Notes: a model not told the origin generated them from the letters alone. A stretch of 64,000 bases of DNA from an uncultured Clostridium sp. (GCA_937885015.1 CALAAS010000041.1:1-64000); one strand, 5' to 3'; numbered from the stretch's first letter, positions 22,202 to 31,520 are shown. Program-made: numbers and translations.

Positions 22202-22957
22202 CTATTCCATATAGGCGGGTCCCTTCTTCAGGAAATCAACCCGCTCACGAAGGGCCGGATCTGCCTCCATGGCCTCTTCCATCGCTCTGTCCACCTGGTT
22301 TCCCAAAAGGCGGACATCTTCATTGACCGACAGCTGATCCAGAAATTCCTGCAGCTGGCCAGACACCTCTCCGTCATAAATACGGTACTGTCCATCCTCT
22401 CCGCGAACGGCATAAATCTGCACCAGACCGGGAGCCGGTGTTTCAACACCGGTATAACGAATTTCATAACAGACATAGGCCACTGTCTCGCCTTCCCGCA
22501 ACCCCGGCGTAGTATAACAGGAAATCCCGGTGTACCCGTCAATATACCTCTTCTGCTGTTCAAATTCCCTGCGGAATTTTTCCTCTTCGCTGGTATCTCC
22601 AGACGTAAACAGCTGAAAAAATGTCGCCATGTCGCAATCCGACACAGACAGGAAATACTGCTCCATCAACTGCTGGATCTCCGGATCTCCATCCTTCGTC
22701 AGTATACTTCCGCCAAAATCCTGAAAATACTGCTTCGTATCCGGCTCAATGACCGGCATCTGCTCCGGGTCAGCCGTTCCCACCGTCTGCCGGGAAGTGT
22801 CAGGTTGCTTTTCAGACACCTTCTGCATGATTCTAGGCGTCAGCGCTGCTGCTGCCACCAGAAGAATCACACAGGGAATCATCAAAATAAACAGGTAGCG
22901 CCGAAGCTGCCTGTCTGTCATCCGGCTCTTTGCCTGCTTTTTTCTGCTTTTTCCCAT
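22202..22957 (-). CDS. Membrane-anchored protein of unknown function
   Basis: A 251-residue protein with a basic N-terminus (KSRKKQAKSR), one membrane span at about 23-43 (YLFILMIPCVILLVAAAAL) and an outside domain of about 200 residues. The outside part is acidic and resembles ligand-binding NTF2/conjugative-type folds (EIQQLMEQYFLSVSDCDMAT, then GETVAYVCYEIRYTG). I do not recognise a family. The start at 22957 is preferred because GGAGG lies eight bases upstream. It is followed by queA after 23 bases, so cotranscription is likely. No catalytic motif is seen. Confidence 0.75.
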   Translation of the reverse strand: MGKSRKKQAKSRMTDRQLRRYLFILMIPCVILLVAAAALTPRIMQKVSEKQPDTSRQTVGTADPEQMPVIEPDTKQYFQDFGGSILTKDGDPEIQQLMEQYFLSVSDCDMATFFQLFTSGDTSEEEKFRREFEQQKRYIDGYTGISCYTTPGLREGETVAYVCYEIRYTGVETPAPGLVQIYAVRGEDGQYRIYDGEVSGQLQEFLDQLSVNEDVRLLGNQVDRAMEEAMEADPALRERVDFLKKGPAYME

Positions 22958-23063
22958 CTGGACCACCTCCGGTTCCCTGTTCGCCCCCGCCGTAATTCTG
23001 CTTTATTCTAACAAAATACAGAAAAAAAAGCAATAAATCTTCTATAAAAGCCGTGAAAAGTCC

Positions 23064-23092
23064 TTGCAAATTAAAAAAAAGTATAGTAGAAT
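23064..23092 (+). promoter_or_regulatory. Promoter of tRNA-Arg
   Basis: TTGCAA (23064-23069) and TAGAAT (23087-23092) with a 17-base spacer end ten bases before the tRNA. Confidence 0.8.
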
Positions 23093-23101
23093 AATGGAGA
23101 T

Positions 23102-23173
23102 GCGTCTGTAGCTCAGTGGATAGAGCGCCGGCCTCCGGAGCCTGAGGCGTAGGTTCGATTCCTATCAGACGCA
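23102..23173 (+). tRNA. tRNA-Arg (anticodon CCG)
   Basis: A cloverleaf can be drawn: acceptor GCGTCTG/CAGACGC, D stem GCTC/GAGC, anticodon loop CTCCGGA (anticodon CCG, reading CGG), T loop TTCGATT. The anticodon stem CCGGC/GCCTG has a C-T mismatch at 28-42. The CCA end is not encoded. Confidence 0.95.
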
Positions 23174-23179
23174 CGAAAC

Positions 23180-23221
23180 AAACGGGATGCTGTATGTCAT
23201 ATCGCTGCAGCACCCCGTTTT
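23180..23221 (+). terminator. Terminator after tRNA-Arg
   Basis: AAACGGG-TGCTG pairs with CAGCA-CCCCGTTT, followed by TCTG. It lies seven bases after the tRNA. Confidence 0.8.
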
Positions 23222-23270
23222 CTGTTATGTAAATTCCGATTTGTAAATATGATTCCCGACAAGGAGGTTT

Positions 23271-24182
23271 ATGATGGATCTGTTTCCTGTTTATCAAAAT
23301 ACATACTGCCTGATGGGCCGAACGGCCATCGGGGTCTATAAAACTGATGAAACCCACTGTGTCCTCATTGACAACGGCTACACCAGCGAATATGACGAAC
23401 TGGTACACACCTTAAAAGAGGCCGGTCTCACTCCCTCCGGCCTCATCGTAACCCATGCCCATCTGGATCATCACGGAAACAGCAAACGCCTCCGGGAAGA
23501 ATTTCACATTCCCCTGGCCATGGCTCTGGGGGAAGCGGCTCTCATTTCCTCCAAAGCTGCCCTTGACCGGTATACCAACTATTTCGGTCGCTCTGAAGAG
23601 GAAAAATACTCCATCGACCACACCCAGATCTGTCCAGTGGATGAGATCATCATGCCGCAGCAGACGGAGCTTCACCTGGCCGGAGCCGTTTTTTCCATCT
23701 TTCACCTTCCAGGCCACTCTTTTGACCACCTGGCTGTCGCCACCCCTGACGGTGTCCTCCATGGCGGCGATATTCTCCTGACGGACCATGCTCTCCAGTA
23801 CGTGAAACTTCCCTACTGCGACCATGTTGCCCTGGATCTTGCCAGCAAGGAGGCGATCGCCCGCCTGCCCTACCGCCGTTTCATTTTTTCCCATAAGGGA
23901 TACGTGGAAGGAAGCCTGGAGGATCTGGCGAAGAGAAACTGCGACCTGGTACGCCTGCGGATCGCAGAGCTTTCTGAATTACTGGAAACTCCCATGACCC
24001 GGGAAGAATTTTATCAGACCACCCGGAGTTTCCTATCCATGCACATCGGAACCTATGACCAGCTGGTTCGTCAGGAACGCCACCTGCGCCCCTACCTGGA
24101 GGAACTGGTAACCAGGGGGGCCGCATCGATGGAAGTAAAAAACAGCACCATTTACTTTTCTAAAAAAAAGGCCCCGTCATAA
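23271..24182 (+). CDS. MBL-fold metallo-hydrolase
   Basis: The 303-residue protein has the metallo-beta-lactamase fold. The metal-binding motif is THAHLDHHG (His62, His64, Asp66, His67), followed by the metal His in LPGHSFDH, Asp in HGGDILLTDH, and His in FIFSHKGY. About 90 C-terminal residues form a helical extension (LRIAELSELLETPMTREEFYQ) often seen in MBL proteins of glyoxalase II or beta-lactamase-like type. The substrate is unknown. Two ATGs stand side by side at 23271 and 23274 behind AAGGAGG; the second has the better spacing. It stands alone on the plus strand after tRNA-Arg. Confidence 0.88.
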   Translation: MMDLFPVYQNTYCLMGRTAIGVYKTDETHCVLIDNGYTSEYDELVHTLKEAGLTPSGLIVTHAHLDHHGNSKRLREEFHIPLAMALGEAALISSKAALDRYTNYFGRSEEEKYSIDHTQICPVDEIIMPQQTELHLAGAVFSIFHLPGHSFDHLAVATPDGVLHGGDILLTDHALQYVKLPYCDHVALDLASKEAIARLPYRRFIFSHKGYVEGSLEDLAKRNCDLVRLRIAELSELLETPMTREEFYQTTRSFLSMHIGTYDQLVRQERHLRPYLEELVTRGAASMEVKNSTIYFSKKKAPS

Positions 24183-24259
24183 GAGGCAATTTCCTATGAC
24201 ACAAAAAGCGATTCAAACTTCCCGTTCTGAATCGCCTTTTCTCTCTTCGCTCTATTTTT

Positions 24260-24922
24260 CTACAAAATCGTCACATCCCCTACAGCTCCGGTATCGGAAA
24301 ATTCAGTCCATTCACAAATATTAACTGCATGATCTGCGATGCGTTCCAGATATTTCGCTACCATTAAAAGATCCACTGCCGCATCCGATTTCTCTCCCTC
24401 CTGCTTCAGGAACGCAATTACTTCCTCTTTTACCTTGTCAAAAAATGCGTCAATGATATCGTCCCGCTTCTCAAACTGCTCTGCCATCTCCGTATCCCGA
24501 CTGACAAAGGCCTGGATCGCATCGTTGACCATGGCCTGCACTTGCGTAACCATGGCGGGAAGATGCCGACTGATCCCTGTTACCTCTGCACTCTCCAGGC
24601 GCAGCGACAACTCTGCAATATCCGCCGCCTGATCGCCCATCCGTTCCAAATCTGTAACAACCTTCAAAGCCATGGAAATGTGGCGCAGATCCCGGGCCAC
24701 CGGCTGCTGCTTTAACATCAATTCCAGGCAGTGGGATTCGATTTTCCGCTCCATATTATCAATCAGGCGGTCTCCCTTCATAATCTCCCGGGCCAGCTCT
24801 GTATCATGGCTGCACAGGGCCCGAAAGCTGTTCCCGATTACCGTCTGAACCATCTGGCTCATTTCCTCCAACTGGCTGTTCAGCTCTGCCAGCTCCTGTA
24901 TAAATAACACTCTCGTCGTCAT
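24260..24922 (-). CDS. phoU: Phosphate transport regulator PhoU
   Basis: The 220-residue all-helical protein contains two PhoU repeats with the acidic metal-binding motifs (LERMGDQAADIAEL in the first, YLERIADHAVNICEW in the second). PhoU links the Pst transporter to the PhoR sensor kinase and dampens phosphate uptake and Pho regulon expression. It is the last gene of the pst operon here. The ATG at 24922 follows GGGAGGTG, and the gap to the expected pstB stop is 32 bases. Because of the pstB frameshift, the shifted pstB frame would run into the phoU coding region. Confidence 0.96.
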   Translation of the reverse strand: MTTRVLFIQELAELNSQLEEMSQMVQTVIGNSFRALCSHDTELAREIMKGDRLIDNMERKIESHCLELMLKQQPVARDLRHISMALKVVTDLERMGDQAADIAELSLRLESAEVTGISRHLPAMVTQVQAMVNDAIQAFVSRDTEMAEQFEKRDDIIDAFFDKVKEEVIAFLKQEGEKSDAAVDLLMVAKYLERIADHAVNICEWTEFSDTGAVGDVTIL

Positions 24923-24954
24923 ATCTCACACCTCCCTGGGCCTTTCCGCATCCA

Positions 24955-25709
24955 TCAGCCAAACCGGCCCGTAATATAGTCTTCCGTCTTTTTTTCCTTG
25001 GGGTGGGAAAAAAGCTCTGTGGTCGGCGCATACTCCACCACCTCCCCCACCAGGAAAAAGGCCGTATGATCCGCAATACGCGTGCCTGCTGCATATTGTG
25101 CGTCACAATCACAATGGTATACTGCTTCTTCAGCTCTGCCATCAGGTCTTCGATCTTCAGCGTGGAAATCGGATCCAGCGCCGAGGTCGGTTCATCCATC
25201 AAGAGTACCTCTGGCTCCACTGCCAGAGCCCTGGCAATACAAAGCCTCTGCTGCTGGCCGCCGGACAATCCCAGGGCCGAACGTTTCAGCCGGTCCTTTA
25301 CCTCGTCCCAGAGAGCCGCCCCTCTGAGACTTTTCTCCACGATCTCATCCAGCTCCTGTTTTCCGTGGATCCCATGGATCCGCGGTCCATAGGCAATGTT
25401 ATCGTAAATACTCATCGGGAATGGGTTTGGCTGCTGGAATACCATGCCTACCTTTTTTCGCAGCAGCGTCGTATCCACTTGCGGGTCATAAATATCTTCT
25501 CCGTCAATTTTTACTGTTCCGTCAATCTTTACCCCCGGCACCAGATCATTCATCCGGTTCAGTGTCTTTAAATATGTGGATTTCCCGCAGCCAGACGGGC
25601 CGATCAATGCGGTGATCTGGTTTTCGTAAAGCTCCAGATTGATCTGTTTTAATGCATGATTGGCGCCATAATATAAGTTTAAATCCACGGTAGAAATTTT
25701 CGTTTCCAA
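24955..25709 (-). pseudogene. pstB: Phosphate ABC transporter ATPase PstB, frameshifted near the C-terminus
   Basis: The first 209 residues are a normal PstB: Walker A GPSGCGKST (37-45), Q-loop VFQQPNPFP, signature LSGGQQQR (148-155), Walker B LLMDEPTSALD and H-loop VTHNMQQA. One base is then missing at about 25079-25083. The next frame carries the expected end (ARIADHTAFFLVGEVVEY, then HPKEKKTEDYITGRFG) and stops at 24955. As written, translation instead enters a foreign Arg/Trp-rich tail that runs to 24804 inside phoU. The loss removes about 42 native residues. It could be a genuine mutation that impairs phosphate uptake or a base-calling error. All other pst genes are intact. Confidence 0.85.
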
Positions 25710-25724
25710 CTTCTCATATCCTCC

Positions 25725-26597
25725 TTATTTCAGCTTCGTCACATCGAATTTCCCGGTCAGATAGCGGGTCAGGATATTGATTCCCAGAACGATGATCAGA
25801 AGAACTACGGCAATTCCAAAGGCCTGGTCATACTTTGCCTTCTGCATAGACAGATACAGCTGAATCGTCAGGGTGCCGCTGGATTCAAACAGCTTTCCAA
25901 ACAGATTCTTGGGCAGAAGAAAGCCGCTGCCAGCCGTAAACAGAAGCGCCGCCGATTCTCCTACGATCCTGCCCACTGAAAGGATAATACCCGTTAAAAT
26001 TCCAGGGGCAGCGCTCGGAAGAAGGATCGTACGGATCATATACCACTTTGTCGCTCCAATGCCAAGGGCACCGCTGCGATAGCTGTCCGGTACGGTCTTC
26101 AGCGCCTCCTGAGTATTCCGCGTAATCAGCGGCAGTACCATCAGGGTCAGCGTAAAAGAACCGGTCAGTACCGAGTACCCCAACCCCAGGGTTGTACCAA
26201 AAAATACCATTCCAAACAGGCCAAAAATAATAGAAGGGATTCCGGACAGGACTTCTGTAGTAAATTCAATAACCCGTACCAGACGCCCTGGTTTTGCGTA
26301 CTCATTCAGGTAAATGGCAGAGCCAATTCCCACCGGAGCCGCAATGAGAAGCGTAATCACAATAATGTAAATGGTGTTTACAATGTTTCCCAGAATACCG
26401 AAAGTTCCCTTCAGGGAGCTCTGTACCGTGGATAAAAACTGCCAGGAAAGCTGCGGCAGTCCCCGCACAAACACATACCCCATGATGCCGATCAGGAGAA
26501 GAATGGAGGCCATGGCAGCCAGATAGATCAGGGTTTTTAACACATTGTCCGAAATACGGATCTTTTTATCGTAAATACTACTGGTATTACTGCTCAT
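25725..26597 (-). CDS. pstA: Phosphate ABC transporter permease PstA
   Basis: The 290-residue protein has six predicted membrane spans. The cytoplasmic coupling loop has the EAA-type pattern EALKTVPDSYRSGALGIGATKW, which docks to PstB. The segment VLSGIPSIIFGLFGMVFFG is characteristic of PstA. It forms the inner-membrane channel together with PstC. Its start overlaps the end of pstC by 11 bases, typical of this operon. Confidence 0.96.
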   Translation of the reverse strand: MSSNTSSIYDKKIRISDNVLKTLIYLAAMASILLLIGIMGYVFVRGLPQLSWQFLSTVQSSLKGTFGILGNIVNTIYIIVITLLIAAPVGIGSAIYLNEYAKPGRLVRVIEFTTEVLSGIPSIIFGLFGMVFFGTTLGLGYSVLTGSFTLTLMVLPLITRNTQEALKTVPDSYRSGALGIGATKWYMIRTILLPSAAPGILTGIILSVGRIVGESAALLFTAGSGFLLPKNLFGKLFESSGTLTIQLYLSMQKAKYDQAFGIAVVLLIIVLGINILTRYLTGKFDVTKLK

Positions 26598-27522
26598 TTT
26601 CTTCTCCCTTCCGGAACATGCGCGTCAGCACAGTATTGATAAACATGATAAAAGCGAAAAGCACCAGACCGATTGTAAAAAGTACTTCCCGGTGCAGTCC
26701 CTCCGAATAGGACATCTCTGCCACAATGGCTGTTGTCAGGAACCGAACAGAGTTAAACGGAAGCGGCAGATTGACGGAGCTTCCTGATACCAGGGTAATC
26801 GCCATGGCCTCTCCGATGGCGCGCCCGCAGCCTAAAACGATGGCAGTAATAATGCCAGACCTGGCGGCTGGTACGATCACCTTGAAAATTGTCTGAATGT
26901 GCGTGGCCCCCAGGGCCAGGGACGCACTTTTCAGGTGCTTCGGCACTGCCCGCAGGGCAGATTCACTGATATTGATCACGGTCGGAAGGATCATTACAGC
27001 CAGCACCAAAACTGCCGAAATCAGATTGGCGCCTCCCGTAAACTGATGGGTGGCAGAACCAGCAAAAATTTTCAGTTCCAGCTTATACATCAGCGGATTC
27101 AGGATCAAAATCCCAAGAAGGCCGTAAATAACCGACGGAATCCCTGCCAGCAGTTCCACGGCAGGCCGTACCAGTGCCGCCACCCTGGGAGGCGCCACCT
27201 CCGCCAGAAAAACAGCAGTCAGTACACCGATGGGAACACCGATGAGAATGGCCATAAAGGTTCCGCAGACAGAGGTCAGAATTACGTAGAGAATCCCAAA
27301 AGATGCCGGATCTCCCGTTGGTTTCCATACAGTCCCGAACAGGATATCCAGGATCCCCACCTTGAACAGGGCCGGCGTACCGCTGAGCAGCATGTACGCA
27401 GTAATGGAAAGTACGGCCACAACAGCCAGAAGTCCACATCCGGTAAAAATAATCTCCGCGCCTTTCTCCACCGCCGATTTATTCTTCTGATTTCCAATAA
27501 TGGTAAACTTTTTTTCGTGCAT
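26587..27522 (-). CDS. pstC: Phosphate ABC transporter permease PstC
   Basis: The 311-residue protein has six predicted membrane spans. Motifs are VELLAGIPSVIYGLLGI and the coupling loop ESALRAVPKHLKSASLALGATHIQT. It pairs with PstA to carry phosphate through the membrane. The ATG follows GGAGAAACGG. It begins about 115 bases after pstS, a gap that may hold an mRNA stem balancing pstS expression against the rest, although no clear terminator is seen. Confidence 0.96.
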   Translation of the reverse strand: MHEKKFTIIGNQKNKSAVEKGAEIIFTGCGLLAVVAVLSITAYMLLSGTPALFKVGILDILFGTVWKPTGDPASFGILYVILTSVCGTFMAILIGVPIGVLTAVFLAEVAPPRVAALVRPAVELLAGIPSVIYGLLGILILNPLMYKLELKIFAGSATHQFTGGANLISAVLVLAVMILPTVINISESALRAVPKHLKSASLALGATHIQTIFKVIVPAARSGIITAIVLGCGRAIGEAMAITLVSGSSVNLPLPFNSVRFLTTAIVAEMSYSEGLHREVLFTIGLVLFAFIMFINTVLTRMFRKGEENEQ

Positions 27523-27636
27523 TCCGTTTCTCCTCCGGTCTCTTTATCCGGCTGCAGGCCGCCCCGTCAACCCCAGAGTTCATTTGTCTGCGGCTGGCAG
27601 CAGCGGCCTGCATGTTTTTTCTCCCCTAAGACTGTC

Positions 27637-28545
27637 TTATTTTACAGCGATCAGTCCTACGGATTTTACCAGTTCACTTCCCTCATCGGAGTAGACAAAG
27701 TCAAACAGTGCCTTTACCAGATCGCTCTGCTCGGAGATTTCTCCCTTCGTTGCCATTACAAACGGACGGCTTAAGAAATAGTCTCCGCTCTTGATATTCT
27801 CTTCCGTAGCTTCCGTTCCATCCAGGGTCAGAACTTTAACCGTGTCATCAATGACATCCAGAGAAACGTATCCGATCGCGCCGGGTGTAGACGCAACCTT
27901 TGCCATTACTGCTCCGGTGGAATCCAGTTCATTTGCATAGGCGCATGCATCTTCCACACCAAGAATCTCCTCGAAAGCACCTCTGGTTCCAGAGCCAGCC
28001 TCACGACCAACCACTACGACAGGCATATCCGAACCACCCACATCCTTCCAGTTGGTAACCTTCCCGGTATAAATCTCAGTCAGCTGGTCTTTCGTCAGAT
28101 CTGCCGCTGTGTTAGACGGATCCGTTACTACCGCAATACCATCAATAGCTACAATATTCTCTGCTGCACCTTTCTCTTTCTCTTCATCCTTCAGATTTCT
28201 GGAAGAGTTTCCGATATCGCACTGGCCAGCCAGAACAGCCTCTACACCGGCAGAAGAACCTGTAAATTCTGCCTGTACCGAAACATTCGGATACTTTTCC
28301 ATGAACACCTCAGCCAGGGCATTGGCATATTTCTCCATAGAAGTAGATCCTGCCATGGTAATAGATCCGCTTAAATCTGCTGTTTCTTCGCTGGCTGCCT
28401 CTGTCTCTGCCTTTGTCTCCGCCGCTGTATCTGCTGCCGTATCTGCTGCCGTTGTCGCATCTGCATTTCCAGAGCATCCCATTGCACCGAATGCCAGAAC
28501 GGCCGCTCCTAATACTGCCATGGTTTTCTGAATATTTTTTTTCAT
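27637..28545 (-). CDS. pstS: Phosphate-binding lipoprotein PstS
   Basis: The 302-residue protein has a signal peptide ending in the lipobox AMGC, with Cys24 as lipid anchor. An Ala/Thr/Glu-rich linker follows to about residue 58. The binding domain has GSITMAGSTSMEKYANAL, SRNLKDEE, and the phosphate-contact segment GREAGSGTRGAFEE. It captures phosphate outside the cell for PstCAB and is the first gene of the operon. The upstream region holds TATACT at about 28602-28607 as a possible -10 without a good -35. This fits activation by PhoP, but the operator was not resolved. Confidence 0.96.
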   Translation of the reverse strand: MKKNIQKTMAVLGAAVLAFGAMGCSGNADATTAADTAADTAAETKAETEAASEETADLSGSITMAGSTSMEKYANALAEVFMEKYPNVSVQAEFTGSSAGVEAVLAGQCDIGNSSRNLKDEEKEKGAAENIVAIDGIAVVTDPSNTAADLTKDQLTEIYTGKVTNWKDVGGSDMPVVVVGREAGSGTRGAFEEILGVEDACAYANELDSTGAVMAKVASTPGAIGYVSLDVIDDTVKVLTLDGTEATEENIKSGDYFLSRPFVMATKGEISEQSDLVKALFDFVYSDEGSELVKSVGLIAVK

Positions 28546-28702
28546 AATCCGTATCCTCTTTTCCTTTTCATTTTTTCATTTTTGGTTTGTTCCGTTTCAC
28601 AGTTGCCAGTATAAAGGATTCTGCCTTCCACAGAAATCATATTTTCGTATAAGCTTTGTAAAATGTCCGTAATATTTACGTGCAGAATTGTAAGGCCACC
28701 AA

Positions 28703-28731
28703 TTGACATTTATCCTTCTTTCCATTAAAAT
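28703..28731 (+). promoter_or_regulatory. Promoter of mntP
   Basis: TTGACA (28703-28708) and TAAAAT (28726-28731) with a 17-base spacer. The expected start falls in a TGTAAC-type repeat (28736-28753) whose CCGTTCaGAACGG part is palindromic and might be an operator. Confidence 0.8.
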
Positions 28732-28788
28732 CTCCTGTAACCGTTCAGAACGGCTGCCCATTATTCTATAAAAAGGGGGAACTATCCC

Positions 28789-29349
28789 ATGTCACTGATC
28801 GAGCTTTTTTTCATTGCTGTCGGCCTCTCCATGGATGCCTTTGCCGTCTCCGTCTGTAAGGGTCTCTCCATGCCAAAGCTCCAGAAAACCCATGCCATTA
28901 TTATCGGCCTCTATTTCGGCGGTTTTCAGGCAGGTATGCCGCTTCTCGGCTACTATCTCGGCTCCCGTTTTAAAAACACCATCGCCTCCATGGATCACTG
29001 GATTGCCTTCATTCTCCTGTCCATGATCGGTTTTAACATGATAAAAGAGGCACTTTCCAAAGATCAGGAGAACGATCTGGACCCCTCCGTGGATGCAAAA
29101 ACTATGGTCGTTCTGGCCGTTGCCACCAGCATTGATGCGCTGGCCGTTGGCGTAACCTTTGCCTTCCTTCAGGTACAGATTATGGCCGCCGTAGTCCTCA
29201 TTGGTCTTATTACCTTCACACTCTCAGTCATCGGAGTCGCTGCAGGCCATCTGTTTGGCGTCAGATACAAGGCAAAAGCCGAGCTGGCCGGAGGCCTCAT
29301 CCTGATCCTGATGGGCTGCAAAATCCTGATCGAGCATCTGTTTTTTTAA
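28789..29349 (+). CDS. mntP: Manganese efflux pump MntP
   Basis: The 186-residue membrane protein has six predicted spans in two repeated halves. Each half carries the metal-pathway Asp motif (GLSMDAFAVSVCKG at 12-25 and ATSIDALAVGVTF at about 112-124). It exports Mn2+ and protects against manganese stress. The ATG follows AAGGGGG. A promoter is visible upstream; no yybP-ykoY riboswitch is seen in the short leader. The gene diverges from the pst operon. Confidence 0.95.
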   Translation: MSLIELFFIAVGLSMDAFAVSVCKGLSMPKLQKTHAIIIGLYFGGFQAGMPLLGYYLGSRFKNTIASMDHWIAFILLSMIGFNMIKEALSKDQENDLDPSVDAKTMVVLAVATSIDALAVGVTFAFLQVQIMAAVVLIGLITFTLSVIGVAAGHLFGVRYKAKAELAGGLILILMGCKILIEHLFF

Positions 29350-29491
29350 TTTCCTACATTTTTCTGACATTTCTTTTACATTGGAGATTTTTCAGAGATT
29401 TTCTGATAAAATAGATCTGGCTTTATAAAATACATTGTTTCTGAACTGTTTTAATTTCAGACCAGAATAATTTCAGAAAAGGAGAATGCTT

Positions 29492-30151
29492 ATGCTGAAT
29501 ATGATGAAAACTGCCCGAATCCTTCTCGGAGCACTGGCCGTAACCGCGCTCTGCGCATTTTCTGCTGATTCCCGCGTTTATGCGGCATCTGGTACACTGC
29601 CGGAGGACTATCCCCTCTCAGAACCGCTCTGCGTGCAGGGCACTATTTCCCGGGATGGCGGACGATTCTCCCTGACACAGGTAAGCGGAGATATTTCCCA
29701 GGAGGAAATTATTCTAAATATATCGGATGAAACGAAAATTCTTGATGCTGTCAACGGATTTCCAGTAGCTGCAGAGGCCATCGAGGACGGGGAAACCGTC
29801 TATGCCTACATCAGCCAGGCGATGGCTCTAAGCCTTCCACCCCAATCCCACGCAGAAGTCATTCTCTGCCAGATTCCTGCTGATTTTGCAGTTCCCTCCT
29901 ATGAAACAGTGGATCACTCGGTTTTCCTGACTCCCGGCTCCACCATAGATAAAACTGCCTTCGGGCAGGTAGCCACCAGACGCGGCAATACATGGGCTGT
30001 GGTAGAAACTACTTCTCTCCTTCCATTTCTGACAAGAAATATTATGGGAACCGACTCCCTGACATCTGGCAGAAAATGCCTGCTCTGGCCTGCCGGCTCC
30101 GTGGAGGACGTGATCGTTGCCGGAAAAGTCGTGATCTTTCCTGAAAACTGA
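29492..30151 (+). CDS. Secreted protein of unknown function
   Basis: The roughly 219-residue protein has a signal peptide (about residues 1-31, with ARILLGALAVTALCAF and a cleavage-like YAA). The mature part is beta-rich (GTISRDGGRFSLTQVSG, then EEIILNISDETKILDAV). These segments resemble domains that accompany copper-amine-oxidase-type N-terminal or stalk domains in clostridial secreted proteins, but I cannot name the family with confidence. The start at 29492 has GGAG seven bases upstream; the ATG at 29486 is too close. A strong terminator follows the gene. No enzyme motif is visible. Confidence 0.7.
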   Translation: MLNMMKTARILLGALAVTALCAFSADSRVYAASGTLPEDYPLSEPLCVQGTISRDGGRFSLTQVSGDISQEEIILNISDETKILDAVNGFPVAAEAIEDGETVYAYISQAMALSLPPQSHAEVILCQIPADFAVPSYETVDHSVFLTPGSTIDKTAFGQVATRRGNTWAVVETTSLLPFLTRNIMGTDSLTSGRKCLLWPAGSVEDVIVAGKVVIFPEN

Positions 30152-30192
30152 CAGTCCCACGAATGACCTCGCCTCAACAGCATATATAGGAA

Positions 30193-30264
30193 AGAGGATG
30201 CCCCGGATGGCGGCTTTATAAAGTTTATCAGTCGCCATTCCCGTTTTCGGCATCCTCTTTTTTT
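30193..30264 (+). terminator. Strong terminator after the secreted-protein gene
   Basis: AGAGGATGCC (30193-30202) pairs perfectly with GGCATCCTCT (30249-30258), followed by seven T. The same stem could also act on tyrS transcripts from the other side, but with fewer T. Confidence 0.9.
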
Positions 30265-30299
30265 GCTTTTTTTAATCTTTTTTAAAATACATGCGTTTG

Positions 30300-31520
30300 T
30301 TACAGTACCACGCGCTTAAAGTTTTTCTTTCCGCGTTTTACCACCAGGCCGTCCCCGGCAAGCTGAGCCTTCGTAAAGACCGCCTTCGTATCCTTGACCT
30401 GCTGGCCATCCACAGAAACGCCTCCCTGCTCCACATTTCTTCTCGCCTCAGACCGGGACGGAGCCAGGCCGGATTTCTGAAGGATCGAGAGAATATCAAT
30501 CTCATCCCCATCGAAATCATCCTCAGAAAGCTGGAAAGACGGCATATCGGCCGCATTTCCGCTGGTAAACAGGGCTCTGGAGGCTTCTTTTGACTTTTCT
30601 GCCTCTTCCTCGCCGTGTACCAGCTTGGTCAGTTCGTAAGCCAGGATTTCTTTCGCCGTATTCAGCTGGCTGCCCTCCCACTTATCCATCTCATCAATCT
30701 GCTCCAGCGGCAGGAAGGTCAGCATCCGCAGACATTTCAGCACATCTGCATCTGCAATATTTCTCCAGTACTGGTAGAATTCGAACGGGCTTGTCTTATT
30801 TGGATCCAGCCACACGGCTCCCGACTGGGTCTTGCCCATCTTCTTTCCCTCTGAATTCAGCAGCAGCGTGATGGTCATGGCATGAGCGTCCTTGCCCAGT
30901 TTCCGGCGAATCAGCTCTGTTCCGCCCAGCATGTTGCTCCACTGGTCGTCGCCGCCAAACTGCATATTACAGCCATATTTCTGGAACAACATATAGAAAT
31001 CATAGCTCTGCATAATCATATAATTAAATTCCAGGAAGCTTAAACCGCGCTCCATTCTCTGTTTATAGCACTCAGCCGTCAGCATCCGGTTTACGCTGAA
31101 ATGGGGGCCAACTTCCCGGAGAAGCTGCACGTAATTGAGATCCATCAGCCACTCGGCATTGTTGACCATCAGGGCCTTTCCGTCTGAAAAATCAATAAAA
31201 CGGCTCATCTGCTTTTTAAAGCAGTCACAGTTGTGCTGAATGGTCTCCACTGTCATCATCTGACGCATATCCGTCCGTCCAGAGGGGTCTCCGATCATTC
31301 CGGTACCGCCGCCCAGCAGGGCGATCGGCTTATTTCCTGCCATCTGAAGGCGTTTCATCAGGCAGAGTGCCATAAAATGCCCCACATGAAGGCTGTCTGC
31401 GGTGGGATCAAAACCAATATAGAAGGTTGCTTTTCCTTCATTTACCATTTTCCGAATTTCTTCTTCATTGGTAACCTGGGCAATCAGCCCTCTGGCCACC
31501 AGTTCTTCATACATCTGCAT
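30300..31520 (-). CDS. tyrS: Tyrosyl-tRNA synthetase
   Basis: Charges tRNA-Tyr. The 406-residue protein is a bacterial class I TyrRS. It has the HIGH-type motif LHVGHFMAL, GDPSGR, the tyrosine-binding segment QSYDFYMLF, a KMSKS-type loop (KKMGKTQSG) and a C-terminal S4 RNA-binding domain (ARRNVEQGGVSVDG). The long N-terminal Rossmann domain and the S4 end mark the TyrS rather than TyrZ length class. Expression is probably set by a Tyr T-box leader (31797-32147), although 270 bases with two repeat sequences separate leader and gene. Confidence 0.97.
   Translation of the reverse strand: MQMYEELVARGLIAQVTNEEEIRKMVNEGKATFYIGFDPTADSLHVGHFMALCLMKRLQMAGNKPIALLGGGTGMIGDPSGRTDMRQMMTVETIQHNCDCFKKQMSRFIDFSDGKALMVNNAEWLMDLNYVQLLREVGPHFSVNRMLTAECYKQRMERGLSFLEFNYMIMQSYDFYMLFQKYGCNMQFGGDDQWSNMLGGTELIRRKLGKDAHAMTITLLLNSEGKKMGKTQSGAVWLDPNKTSPFEFYQYWRNIADADVLKCLRMLTFLPLEQIDEMDKWEGSQLNTAKEILAYELTKLVHGEEEAEKSKEASRALFTSGNAADMPSFQLSEDDFDGDEIDILSILQKSGLAPSRSEARRNVEQGGVSVDGQQVKDTKAVFTKAQLAGDGLVVKRGKKNFKRVVL

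Noticed and set aside
24804..25709. A 301-residue PstB running into phoU
   Set aside because: The end after residue 209 is foreign Arg/Trp-rich sequence produced by a one-base shift; the expected PstB end is present in the next frame.
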